Assembly (NCBI GenBank): GCA_020747065.1
Contig: JAGMVK010000003.1
Location: forward strand, 2,170,001 to 2,234,000
DNA from: Cadophora sp. MPI-SDFR-AT-0126
Lineage: Eukaryota; Ascomycota; Leotiomycetes; Helotiales; Ploettnerulaceae
Reading direction: 5' to 3'
Length of the DNA stretch: 64,000 nt
Positions 38,701-49,340 of the stretch are shown here, piece by piece. The translations under genes were made by a program, and so were the position numbers. The notes beneath the pieces were generated by a model. It made no database searches and was not told where the DNA came from. It was given only the letters and a program-made list of their open reading frames with translations. How positions within the stretch are numbered: the first letter of the stretch is position 1; each line of letters starts with the position of its first letter.

Positions 38701-39988
38701 ACCTGGAGACAACGATATGCCTTATCGGCGACCCAAGATGCCATCTTCGAAGGAAGCGAGTGCTAACGGACGATCTTCAAAACAGGCTAAACAAGATGAG
38801 GACATTGTTATGGTTGATGCCGGTGGCCCATCCGAGAATCTACCCTCATCTGGACTGAAGAGATCAGAAAGTACGAAAAAGGCAGCCGGACTCGGTGGAA
38901 TGCTTGGTGGCCTCCTTTCGAAGCCTCGCCCGGAGACCAAACGCCGTGCAACGGTTGACGAAGATGTGCGTGGTCTGCGCCGTGAAGATCGTAAGATCAA
39001 ACGTTCATCTAAAGACCGGACCGAGACAGAGGATGCCGACGTCACAATGACTGGTGGAGCCGCCGAAGAGGATCAAGAGGCCAGGCGCGCTGCCAGACGT
39101 GCTCGAAGACTCGAGAAGGAAGCAATGGAGAGGGCCGCTGAAGATGCCCGAAGAGCCAAGGACGTCGAACGTAGAGAACGTCGCCGGAAGCAAGAGGAAG
39201 AGATGGAAGCTCGCCGACAGGAAGAGAAGGAAACCAGACGCGCTGCCCGACGTGAACAGAAAATTGCTGAGGAAGCGGAACGGCAAGCGGCTGAGGCGAA
39301 AGCGGCCGAACGAGCAGAGCGGCATCGTGCGAAGAGGGCCGAAAGAGAGGCCAGAGAGGCGACTCATACTGATGGAGAGCCACTAACCGAAGGTCCAGAG
39401 CGCCTGAAGAGATCCGACCGCCGCAAGTCTCATCTGGACGGTCCGCTCGACGAAAGCGAGGAACGTCGCCGCAGACGTGAGGAACGTCGTGCGGCGCGTG
39501 GAGTCGAGATTCCGAAGACCAGCCGTCGCAAGTCAGCTCCAATTGTTGACAGCTACTTCGACCCTCGAAATGGAACCAAGGCGCGTGAGCCAGAGAAAGA
39601 GTCTAGACGCAAGAAGGCTGGATGGCCACACTCAGGGACGGATTCGTGGGTCGCAGATCATTCCGATGCTCCTCCACCACCAGAGACCGCGCACGTTGAT
39701 GCCCAAGGTGATGAGACGGCTGGTGATGAGGGGGAGAGACGACGTATGAGGAAGACTCGTCGCCATTCCAAGTACGACGAGGGAACCGAAGAGGACCAAG
39801 ACGAGAGGAGAAAGCGGCGTGATTCTCGGCGTCGAGAACGAGATGCCGTCAAGAGCTCAGAAGGCAGTCAAGGCGATGCACGTAGGTCGAGTCGACGCGA
39901 ATCTGGCTTCATCGAACCGCGGTCGCGTGCACCCAGCGCTCAAGGAACAGGCGGAGGCATTTTCAGTCGGTGGAAAAAGATGATCTGA
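32735..39988 (+). CDS. Giant acidic-W(G)/lysine repeat protein, function unknown
   Basis: I recognise no family. Exons: 32735-33210, 33273-33783, 34028-34924, 35138-35566, 35663-35885, 35967-36823, 36937-36979, 37130-38504 and 38559-39988. One extra base in a C5 run (38054-38058) must be ignored to keep frame; the product is then about 2,079 residues. Residues ~80-1,330 hold about two dozen modules: a Pro/Glu linker (PEPEPEP), an acidic-aromatic core (DDFGWGAPV, DDGWGSFST, EDDWASFAT, DSGWGFGL) and a lysine block (KKDKKGKKGK). Then come coiled-coil-like E/A/K stretches (KLTKKEQK twice), a poly-Pro tract and FSFWGASKK. A Lys/Ser tail ends in a long Arg/Glu-rich helix and GGGIFSRWKKMI. The true N-terminus may lie upstream. 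A scaffold role is inference only. Confidence 0.75.
33061..36610 (+). repeat. Coding tandem repeat array (acidic-W-lysine modules)
   Basis: Degenerate tandem coding repeats of roughly 35-60 codons, each with a Glu/Pro-rich linker, one Trp-centred acidic core and a Lys-rich block. Unit length and linker vary. Introns interrupt the array at recurrent positions, either after PK before V-E or at the Trp codon. Antisense open frames across the array are by-products of this codon pattern. Confidence 0.85.
38054..38058 (+). other. Frameshift site in C5 run
   Basis: Coding frame 1 (KEEPVVVDTPPTP) shifts to frame 2 (PPEPKSSKKERPRVVRDGSS) here. The gap is too small for an intron. One fewer C makes the frame continuous. 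It could be a sequencing or assembly error, a real mutation or, less likely, programmed slippage. Confidence 0.75.
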
Positions 39989-40825
39989 TTCGATTCAATT
40001 TACGACATTTTGATAGCATGGTTCTCTGGGTTGTCGCGTTTTCACTTCGGCTTGTGAGCGATTTGTTTGGAGTTTGTGTTGTGTATCTCGGTTGCATAAT
40101 ACGGGGTCAGGTTGGGTTGGAACGGAAGCGAGCAAGCAAGCATCGGGTCGGCATCTGTCACGGGTCACAGGGTGTACAAGTACTAATGCATCTGCATCGG
40201 TGTAAAGGCGAGGGCCAGACTCAGCTTGTAGGATCGGTGTATAGGTGGTGGTTTGATGATTATATACCCCATTTCGTTTTGAATATGTCTATCTGGCATA
40301 GGCGAGAACTTTGTTGAGCGAGTATACTTCGATAGTTAATTCATCAATTCACTTCCTCTAGTATCTCTTCACCTTGAATGATGTGTCTTTCCTAGTTGTA
40401 AGCTGGTTCGTGAACAGCAGACTCTCCTCGAATGATCTTGCTTCAAACATTCGCTATGATTGCACTTGTTCATCCAGTAGAAGTCATCCTCTTTGCAAGC
40501 AGACCTGGTGCTGTAACCTCACTCTGGATCTAGGCTTCATATCTGTACAAGGTTCATACGAAAGTTCTTAAAGTTATGTTACATGTATGCGCTTGTGGTA
40601 TGTCCATGCAAATCTCCTTATCAAGTGCTAGGTACTTCATATTGTATCGGCCTCCGGTTATCATAAGTCATTCCGCCCAACTTCTGTTCATACCTCTCTG
40701 TATGACACTCATGCACAGCTCGTGAATACAACAACTATCTTCTGGGACATCAGGCCTGCGCGGACGAGGCCCCCCAAGTGCCGCTCTAATTCTGTATCAC
40801 GTGAGCTTTCCGGGGAATTCACATT

Positions 40826-40835
40826 CCTAAATAGG
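40826..40835 (+). promoter_or_regulatory. CArG-box match (MADS-box site)
   Basis: CCTAAATAGG matches the CC(A/T)6GG consensus of Mcm1/SRF-type factors exactly. It lies about 550 bp upstream of the next start codon. One match is suggestive only. Confidence 0.3.
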
Positions 40836-40851
40836 AAATCCTATCCTGGTT

Positions 40852-40875
40852 CCTGATAGGAACCCTGATAGGAAC
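40852..40875. repeat. Two tandem copies of a 12-bp unit
   Basis: CCTGATAGGAAC occurs twice head-to-tail with no mismatch, 16 bp after the CArG-like site. Confidence 0.9.
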
Positions 40876-41386
40876 TTGTTACCCAGACGGATGGATGGCG
40901 CATCTGAACCCCTCACCCATCGCGGCCACATCTGCTGGGGCTTAATGGCAAACGACGTCTGCCCTGGACATTACCTGGCCATGCACCCCCCGCCAATTCG
41001 TCCCAGCTTCCTCAATGCTGTACATCCACGAATCTGCCTGCATTAAACAACATAGTCGTACCATTTGTCGACGTCTTTTCCCTCTTCAAGCTCAGGTCTA
41101 TATCATTTGAACCCCCATCTTTCCTCAATTCTGGGCACAAGTCCGGCAGTACTTGATAAGTACATGTGGCGGTCGAGATAAGACTTTGGGGGCATCTCTG
41201 TACACATATATCTGCTCTCTTGTCTTTGGGGAGCCAAGACGTGGGTTCCCGACTATTTCACAGCTTATTTATTGCGTTTCTAGGTCCTTTAAGACCATAG
41301 AAGATTGATTTTCTCATCAAATTTCATTTCGGGGATGCAAGTTTATCCATCTTAACTGACACATTCGAAAGTCTCTATATTCAGTT

Positions 41387-42953
41387 ATGGCGATTGTATC
41401 GATTCTACCAGACCAATGGATGGTCGGCCTCGGCACTTTGCTCTTGCTCTCAACTGCCATTGTTCTCGTCGTAAACAAAAGACAACGAGATGCTGTCCTG
41501 GGAAGACTTCACTTCCAAAGAAGACGCACTTCTGGAGCATCAACACCGCCTCGCTCCATTTCTCCTAGCAAGAAAGCTCCCACCAATGGTGCTCCAGACT
41601 TCGTCAATGCTTTCCCACCTTCGAGAAGGTCGGTTCTCCCTGAATTTGCTAAGACACTTCCCTCAACGACTTCGAAGAAACTTCTGAGCACCGAGCCGTC
41701 AGGAGACTTCCTTGTGAAGCATGCCTTACCAACCACACAAACGTACAGCCTCGACAACAATGTCCCCAAATACACACCCACAGGATTTTCCACTGCAGAA
41801 ATCAAGGTCATGGGTGACTTTCCAGCATACGATATCTTGAGCGGTGTACCACTTCCACAACCATACAAGAATTTCGACGTCACCAGGGCTCTTCCAAGAC
41901 CCTACCGGCCTTTGAGATGGAAGTATCATCAAACAATGTGTAAGTCTTGAATCAACAGCCAACATAAATGACTGACCATTTCCAGCTTTCCAAAAGATGG
42001 AGACAGATTGGTGGCTGGAAATAGAGAACAACTATGCAGCAAGAGTCAAGGAACGTCAAGATCTGTTCAAGGAATATGGCAGCAAAGTTCTCGATTATCT
42101 ACCCGGCTCCGAGCTGGCCTGTAAGGAACTCATGGAGATGTGTCTCCAATTCTACTGCGCCAGATACCCCGCCCACTTCTCCCTCTCAGACGACAAGAAA
42201 GTCTTCCACAACAGACTGCTCGGTACAGAAGCCATCATCAAACGCTTCCACCCACTTCACATCCTCCTCAACAACGTCCCAGAGGACTTCGCCATCGTCC
42301 TCCGCAACGAGCAGGACGGCATGTACTATTTCCGCGCTGGAGTCATATGCAGTTCACTGGGTTGGAATGTCGGCACAAAGATTGGTTTGCAGCTGGAGGC
42401 AATCCATGGCAAGATCCCGGACTACAAGGAGAAGATGTCATTCAGTATGGACCGATTCTTCAGCAAAATGGCAACAAACTCGCCGATCCAGCGAGGAAGT
42501 TGGGGCCTCGAAGTCGGCAAGCCACTCTTCATGCCACCAGGACATCCTCACGAGGCGCTGCGGGAGATCCAGAACGCAGAGTTGAAGATCGAGGAATGCA
42601 ACTTGCGAGTTGACTGGCAGACGTTGCGGAGGTTGCCGCTGAGTGCAGGCATCGTATTTAATTTCAAGGCACTCTTCACGCCCGTGACCGAGTTCCGCGA
42701 CGAGCCCTACATCCCTGCTCTACTGCTGAAGATCTTGAAGGAAGGCAAGAAGAACCTGATGGAATACAAGGGTACCTGGCATACAGAGCATGTCTGCATT
42801 CCAAAATTGGAGGAGTACGCCGCTGAGCAGGTGGCTAAGGGATTGGTCGTGCCGGAAATGGAGGGTCAGGAGGAGTGGAATGTTGCTACGCTGGCCGAGA
42901 GTCCGTATTTTCCAGGTTGGGAAGAGAAATGGCATCGTCAGCAGGGTTTCTAG
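41387..42953 (+). CDS. DUF3445 / heme-dependent N-demethylase-like protein, membrane-anchored
   Basis: 506 residues from exons 41387-41939 and 41986-42953 (GTAAGT donor, CTGAC branch, CAG). A hydrophobic segment near residues 12-30 (MVGLGTLLLLSTAIVLVV) followed by basic residues suggests a single N-terminal membrane anchor. A Ser/Pro/Lys linker precedes the DUF3445 (HODM_asu-like) domain, which begins near DVTRALPRPYRPLRWKYHQTM and includes MSFQKMETDWWLEIENNY, HPLHILLNNVPEDFAIVLR, GVICSSLGWNVGTKIG and QRGSWGLEVGKPLF. Characterised members are subunits of bacterial heme-dependent oxidative N-demethylases for dimethylamine. The fungal single-chain, membrane-tethered form is usually uncharacterised. 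The conserved His in HPLHILLNN is a plausible functional residue. The domain call is good; the reaction in fungi is inference. Confidence 0.85.
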
Positions 42954-44605
42954 AGAGAGTAGATATGGAGAGGATGTTTGTCTTCCTGTGCATTGCATGG
43001 CTAGAGGACATTTATGATTTTCTGTTTGCATGCTATCTGACTTATGTGGCTTTTCAGTTGCCATTTTTCCCCCTGTGAATGTTGATTTCTGAATCAAGGA
43101 TGCATTATGAGAACCTGTCTTAAATTCACTAACGTCCCTTCCCGTACAGCACCGACATCAAAGGGTCATTGACGATGTGAAATTGACCTCGAGCTTCTGC
43201 ACGCAGACCATTTTACCGATCTCTGAAAAGCCGATCAAAATGACACAACCAATGTCGCAAAATGCAGAGGCCGTTTTCCCGTGAACCTGTCAAATGGTTA
43301 TCGTATGTCTCGTAGTGGTTTGGCAAATCGACTTGAATCCTCGACGACACGTTAACCGAAAAGCTACTCGCAACAGTATCCGATATACAGGATCGTGAGA
43401 CTGACAGCAATTTAGATGTACTTGCACTGACGGGTCTTTCCCACTTCCTCCTCACAGTCGTAATTCGAAACCCATCGTCGTAGTAAAATGTCATCGCTTG
43501 ATCTAAGCGAGGAGCATGTGGATGGCACCAAAAGGAATCCCGAAACCCTCGTAATATGGACGGGAAAAGGCATGTAAATAGCAGCAACAGCTTTCAAGAT
43601 GTGAGATGTACGTAGAAATGTGTGCGGTGTTGAGAATTGAGCAAGGAGCAAATGCTTTGTTTGTTTGTTATGATGTGAAGCGAGATGAATACGGAAGTGA
43701 CGAGGTACTTACCTGTCAGAGATGGATTTGGAGTTCAGCATCTTCATCCTTGTGAGGACGAGAGCCATGATCAAGAAGCGAGGAGGTACATTCATGTCAC
43801 CTCTTGGGATTGCACGAAGGGGAATGGAAGTGATCTACTCTTTCCTGTTGTTGCGAACCGAATCGAATCAACCTTTAACGAAGCGAAGTCGGGAACATCT
43901 CGAGACAGCACTACTGTTGCTGCATGAGATGATTCTAGACTTCCTAGAAGTGACTTCATTTTCTTGATACCGCAGACGAATAGGAAGGTGTTTAGTGACA
44001 TGAATCCAGAGATGGCTTTGATGGAGCGAAGAAGCGATCGGAAAATGGCCCGATGCCCTCGGCATTGATGTTGCGAGAATGATGTTGAGGTGTCAAGTTT
44101 TATCCCCAAGCCACCACTTATAGTCTTAAAGTGTTTCTTTTGCCTGTTTGGAAAGTAGATATGCCTTGCTCGTTACCTTGGTGTCCCGTTGTCACAAAAA
44201 CGGAACGTCCTTTGATTTCTTACTGTGGTGGTGATATACGCGTCGAATCACCGGTCCGCAGCAGGAGAGCACCACACAAAGTTCAACATAATATATTACC
44301 GGTCAGATAGGTGGTTTCGAATGGGACAAATTCGTCATCAATTTTTTCTCTCAACATACTATGAATGTTTCGCCTCTGCCACTGGTGGGTGTATGGGAAC
44401 CATGGATGGCTTGAGCTTGGCGCCTAAAACGCTTTTGTATGTACATCATGCTCCACACAATACTTCGCTGTATTAATCTGAATATTGACCACGAACAACA
44501 CGCCTGGTTCATCAATGATCGGGATTCCACGTCATGTATACACACCCACGGGTGTGGTGTTATCATATGTACTTCACTTGGACTTCTTATCAGTGTCCTT
44601 GCCGA
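42954..44605. other. Intergenic, one doubtful small gene
   Basis: Mostly non-coding. The minus strand from 43768 shows an ATG followed by 18 codons and a consensus GTAAGT donor (43712-43707). Possible acceptors downstream would give a small protein, but no family was recognised. Confidence 0.4.
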
Positions 44606-47529
44606 TCACGGTTCCAAGTTGTAAAGAGGTTGCAGGATCTTGTAGCACCAAAGAGCCAAAGGATCGACCGCTTTAAGATCCCGGATCCAGTCTTGCATGA
44701 GTGCCACGCTAATGTCGAAATCGGCCTCGAATGTTGGCCCACAAAGCTGCGCTCGTATATCTCGCAGCATAGGATTATGTTGTGTTAGGTGAAATATGAG
44801 CAAGATTGAGAGGAAAGTCTGCGACCAGCAGAAAAGGTAAGGTATCAGGCGTTTGTGTCGTGAAGTGGGAGACATTGTCAATGGCCATTTTAAGCAGGAC
44901 TGATTACTTGTCAGTAACGAGATCTACGGTGAAGAGTTCGTCACCTACCCGAAGACATTCAGCAACACCCTGGGCATCCTCTTGTGTCATTTGCTCCGGA
45001 AAATGAAGAGCTTTATAAACGAATGGACGATACACGACATATTTAGCGTAATAGTATCTCGTTCGCAGTATAGCGACCTGCACATCATAGACAAAACGAT
45101 AATGTATAGGCTCATTTTTCAGATCCGTCGAAAAAAGTTGCGCCCCAAGCTGTAACGGTCGTGGCATTGACAAACTCGGATCGAGGGGCTCATTAAAAGT
45201 CCTTGGACTGACCGCCCGAGGTGCAGGAAACGCCGCGGGATCATTTTCCGGCCATTGAAGATCGCGAGGTAGTAAAGCCCTCCATTGAGTCAACTGTGCA
45301 GCGAGTAATTTCAGTGTGTTTGCAGAGGGTCCACCGAATTCATCGCTTGAAGAAGTATCGCTGTTGGACATAGCTAGCAGTTATGAGTCTCTACCATGTT
45401 CATAGAAGTTAGAAACAAGATTCTTACAATCATAAATCTGGGCGTTGACACTTGCACACAAGCGTCTCAGGGCAAGGCCAGATGCAAAGTGTGCCTCTGT
45501 AGAGTGGGTAAGCCTGGGATCGCCGCATTGTTTAAAACTCAAGACAATTGCGCATAGGGGAATGCCAGGTTAAAGAAGCTCCAAGAACATACCAAAATTG
45601 GTTGCTTGATTGCCGATATGATCGGCTTCGCAAAATGGGACGTTGAAACTAGGCATGCCAACTCGATCACCTAATTCAGCTATCCCAGTAACTGGTAGGT
45701 CAAGTTCGAGATGCAAGGATGTTTCCAGATTGAGTAAAAAATACAATGTACGCCTTATCAGATCTCCTTTGGGGGTGTTGAAGTCGACAACGTTACTACA
45801 AAAATTAGCAAGACCTATTCACTAGTGCATTTCGTACATACCAGGTCACCAAGATGTAACATGCTTGGGATGCATTTACGGTCATCCTCCAAAAGTCCTG
45901 TAGCGAGTTAGCAAAACTGTTGAGACATTTGTTCAAAGAGATACGTACCACATGGCGAGAGCATGACTGGTAATACAACCTATGAAATAGGTTTGTAAGC
46001 TTCGAGGCGAATACTGACTTGCTGACTTGTGGTCGCGAAGTGACTTGAGGTTGTGTTGGAAGGAATTGCTTACGCAAAGAGAGCGAAGATTTGAACGTTC
46101 TCCAGTTCGAAATCAGTGACAACAAAACCTAAGCATTTCCTTGCTTCGTTGAAGAGAGACAAGCCAGGTGGGCGACCAGTCGAACCTCCTCGAACACCGG
46201 AGGGGATTCCTTTAAAATTGCCAATGGGATTTCCTGTCAAGCCCTCTATTGCAACCTCGCCGAGGCAGAATATCATCAAGGCGATTACCGAGTCAACGTC
46301 TCCATCAAAGCCCTCACTACAGACTTTTGCCAGTGTATCACTTTCAAAAGTCCTTCGATCCATGAAGGGATAGAGGAAATTGAAAGTGTCAAAGTATGCC
46401 GCTGTAAGTCGATACATTGCATCCCGTGTCAACGCTGGGAAAGTTATCTGTACATGTGTAAGTGAGTATACTTTCAAGCAGAAGATTCAGGAAGAATCTT
46501 GTTAGCCCAGCATCAATCGACAATACAATATGAACGTACCCGAGGACCGCCTGAATTTCTAGTCGCCTGGGTTTGCCTAGTTGATGGATTTCATGTTAGC
46601 TCTAGTACCAACAGCTGGCGGATTGGCATATTATCCGTCTGCATTATGGCCAAGGCTTAAGATATTCTAGCTTCCATATACGTACATGCCAACAAAAGGT
46701 CGATCCTGGAGAGGCTCATCCATGGGCAACTTTGGTTGTCCATCATGCATTCGAACAAGAAAACTGGTTCCATCGCTCTCCAGTGTCTTCAGGTCACCGG
46801 CATTTGACGGCAGGACCTGTAGCATAAGCTGTTGTAGAGCAGGCCAAGCAAGTATTTTATGAGCTGCAGAAGCATGTCGATATGGTTGATAAGGGCTAGA
46901 TGGTTGTCGACCAGAAGGCGTCGAATCGGAGCTTGGCTCGATCTCGGTATTGAATGAGGGCTGAGAAGAAGGGGTATGTTGTGGGGGGCCAAACCCTTGA
47001 GGAATTCTGCCCGTGGGAATTCGATCAACTTTGTCTTCCAGACTTTTGAGCCTGTCAAGGATCTCGACGAGAGTCTTATCCTTCCTTTACAGAAATGATT
47101 AGTACGAACGCTTCTTGCCGGATCGATAATCAGATATTGTCAGAAGACATTGAATGCCATCTGCTGGGGGTCTCACTTGGTTGGCTATAGGCAAATTAGC
47201 ATAAATAATGGAGTTACTGGGGCAGAGGACTCTGACCTGAGGTTCTCGGTAAACACATTCCAGATTGATCCTTCTGCACAATCCACACTGACATATATCA
47301 ACATAAGTCAAGATAGTTGAGACTACCTGAGAACATCCAGCAATGCCAAAACAACCGCTACTACAAAGGTGCACAAGAGACATATACTGACTTTAGGCCG
47401 GGCTTCGTCGCATTTTTGTTTCCGTGAACGACAAGTCTCACAGGCTTGAGAGGCAATAGCCCCTCGATGTGCTCGGGATGGTCCGCCAGGACCCGAGCTT
47501 GTGCTGCTCGTGGTACTGTCCACGTTCAT
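44606..47529 (-). CDS. Zn(II)2Cys6 fungal-specific transcription factor
   Basis: 694 residues from 12 exons on the minus strand: 47529-47392, 47287-47237, 47184-47177, 47084-46686, 46576-46540, 46447-46074, 45979-45949, 45897-45842, 45795-45593, 45496-45428, 45373-44949 and 44899-44606. The binuclear zinc cluster is split by the first intron: CETCRSRKQKCDEARPK then CGLCRRINLEC (CX2CX6CX5CX2CX6C). A linker and coiled-coil dimerisation segment follow (KTLVEILDRLKSLEDKVDR), partly reached through an 8-nt exon. The fungal_trans regulatory domain begins around FPALTRDAMYRLTAAYFDTF and continues through DFWRMTVNASQACYI. The C-terminal ECLRSCLKWPLTMSP depends on a 49-nt intron (44900-44948). Target genes are unknown. 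No metabolic cluster adjoins it; SPS19 is the nearest enzyme upstream. Confidence 0.9.
47177..47184 (-). other. 8-nt microexon in Zn2Cys6 gene
   Basis: CCAACCAA sits between a TATAG acceptor and a GTGAGA donor. Including it joins the zinc-cluster exon (phase 0) to the linker exon in frame and gives PTKKDKTL, a natural linker. Confidence 0.65.
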
Positions 47530-49340
47530 TATTATACGAGAGGGTCCCGATGAAACGATGTTCCCGGGACCGGAGGGTTACGAATCGGTGTGGTGGTGAT
47601 AGGGTGGTAGAGTCCCAATTCAATGTTCACTTCAGAGTCGTTGGTGGGTTGGACCCTTGGATTATCTCAAGGGGGCCATACACACTCCAGGAAAAATATC
47701 CGATCGAGCGAACTTCAAATTGCGGGTCATCGGCATGCTTGCTGTACAGTACTTCACTCGTAGCTTCGATCGCCACAGGTCGTGGAAGGGAGGAAAGGGT
47801 TGTCACGGTGCGATGATCTCTCCACCAGGCATGTTGTATATACTCGGACAGGTCGTAACAGTGGTGCCGGCGCGCATGGCAGAGGGTCGGCGGAAAAAGG
47901 AGAAGTGTACCGATGGCTCTTGCGTCGAGATAACTGCAAATCTGGCCCGCAGGAGCAAGACTTCAAACATTGCGGTCTGTAGATGATGATGTTCTTCCCT
48001 CCATCGGGGGAGAGTCCGGTCCCGACGACACCAGAAGGCGAAGGGTAACTAGCGTTTGATGCCCTAGACCAGCGATAGGAAAGTACATATTATCGTTACT
48101 GAACTCCCAAACGCTGAATGCACTACAGCTCTAGACAGTAGGCTAGTACGTAGTCATTCGAAGGTGCACCTGAAATGCTGGGCCGAGACTCCTGCCAGAC
48201 CAGACTCAAGAGCAGACCAGGAAGGATGTCGCTGTTTGGGAAGCACAAGCTGTCTACCCTCCTCGAATAGGCCCTTGCCATTTGGTTCTGATGCCAACAA
48301 TAGTCCCCTGGCTCCTGCTCCGAGTATCACTCAAGTAACGTCGGGTGGCCGGGCAATCCGGGACTTCGTTCTAACGAAGACGGCAGCTGCTGACCAGAGG
48401 TGGCAATGTACTGTAATGTCCGTGATACTTAGAATAGCGAACATGAACAACACCCTTTGTTCCTTCCGTGGACGGCCTCTCAAGCAACGAGCCTGGAAAA
48501 TCCCCAGCTTGGAGGAGATATTGAGGTGTTTGTTCAGGTACTACAATTGGTTGACGACAGATGGATTGCCACAGCTAAGGGCGAGAGAGAGCATTGACTG
48601 AGTGTTTGACGAAGAAGGCTGATATCAGTATCAATGTTGGGAATATGTTCCGATGCATCTTGTCCTAAGCTTCCTAATACTATTGGCACGGACTTTCGCT
48701 CCGTGCCAATGAGCCATTCGCGGCTCAATATCCATCAAGTCACTTGGGACCCAACTTGAGCGTCAATCGAGGTTGCCTCAACCGCCCCCATATTCAAGCT
48801 TGTACATATTGCTGTGTGCCCGGTATCCACGTTATAACTTACATAGTACCAGCCTTGAATGGAGTTTTACTGCGTATCGCACATCTACTCGAACCAGTGG
48901 GTTTGTAGATATCTTTGAATCTTCTCTGACATATATCATCCAGGCCTCGTTGCGCAATGAAAGCGCAATTGAAAGAAGAACCAAATAGTCCTTGCAAGAT
49001 GCCCTGAAATGGGAGCTAATCCATACAGACTATGGATAGCACCAAGAGTGAAGCTACGCAATCTTTAAGTACTTGGGAACCGTGGAATCGTTCCGTATGA
49101 TGTCAAAAGTCACAGGAGCTCCCCGCACTGGATGTTGGAAGCGGACAGAATCGTGGACCGCAGAGCAATCCAGAGCCTTCCAAGTACGGGAATAGTCTGG
49201 ATCAAACAAAACACAACATCCATCCCGCTTGAGTTACTGAGTCGCGAAAGATTTGCAGGACATAGGACTGGGTAACTGGGATTTATCTCACAAGGGTGCC
49301 ACTTGTGCCCAACAGAGCTTGTCTTGTCTTCTTGTATTCT
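47530..49340. other. Intergenic between Zn2Cys6 gene and SPS19
   Basis: It carries the regulator's promoter and the SPS19 3' flank. No gene was recognised. The hairpin at 48682-48710 is listed separately. Confidence 0.5.
48682..48710. repeat. Perfect 11-bp inverted repeat (hairpin)
   Basis: ATTGGCACGGA and TCCGTGCCAAT flank a 7-nt loop (CTTTCGC). It is an intergenic stem-loop of unknown role, without the T run expected of a Pol III or bacterial-type terminator. Confidence 0.9.

Larger units (their letters stand above)
39989..41386. other. Intergenic upstream of DUF3445 gene
   Basis: No gene was recognised. It contains the CArG-like site and the 12-bp tandem duplication listed separately. 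Confidence 0.5.

Noticed and set aside
44904..44948. Extension of the Zn2Cys6 protein to a stop at 44904
   Set aside because: Removing a 49-nt intron with a GTAGGT donor and CAG acceptor rejoins ECLR to SCLKWPLTMSP, the expected C-terminal part of the fungal_trans domain.
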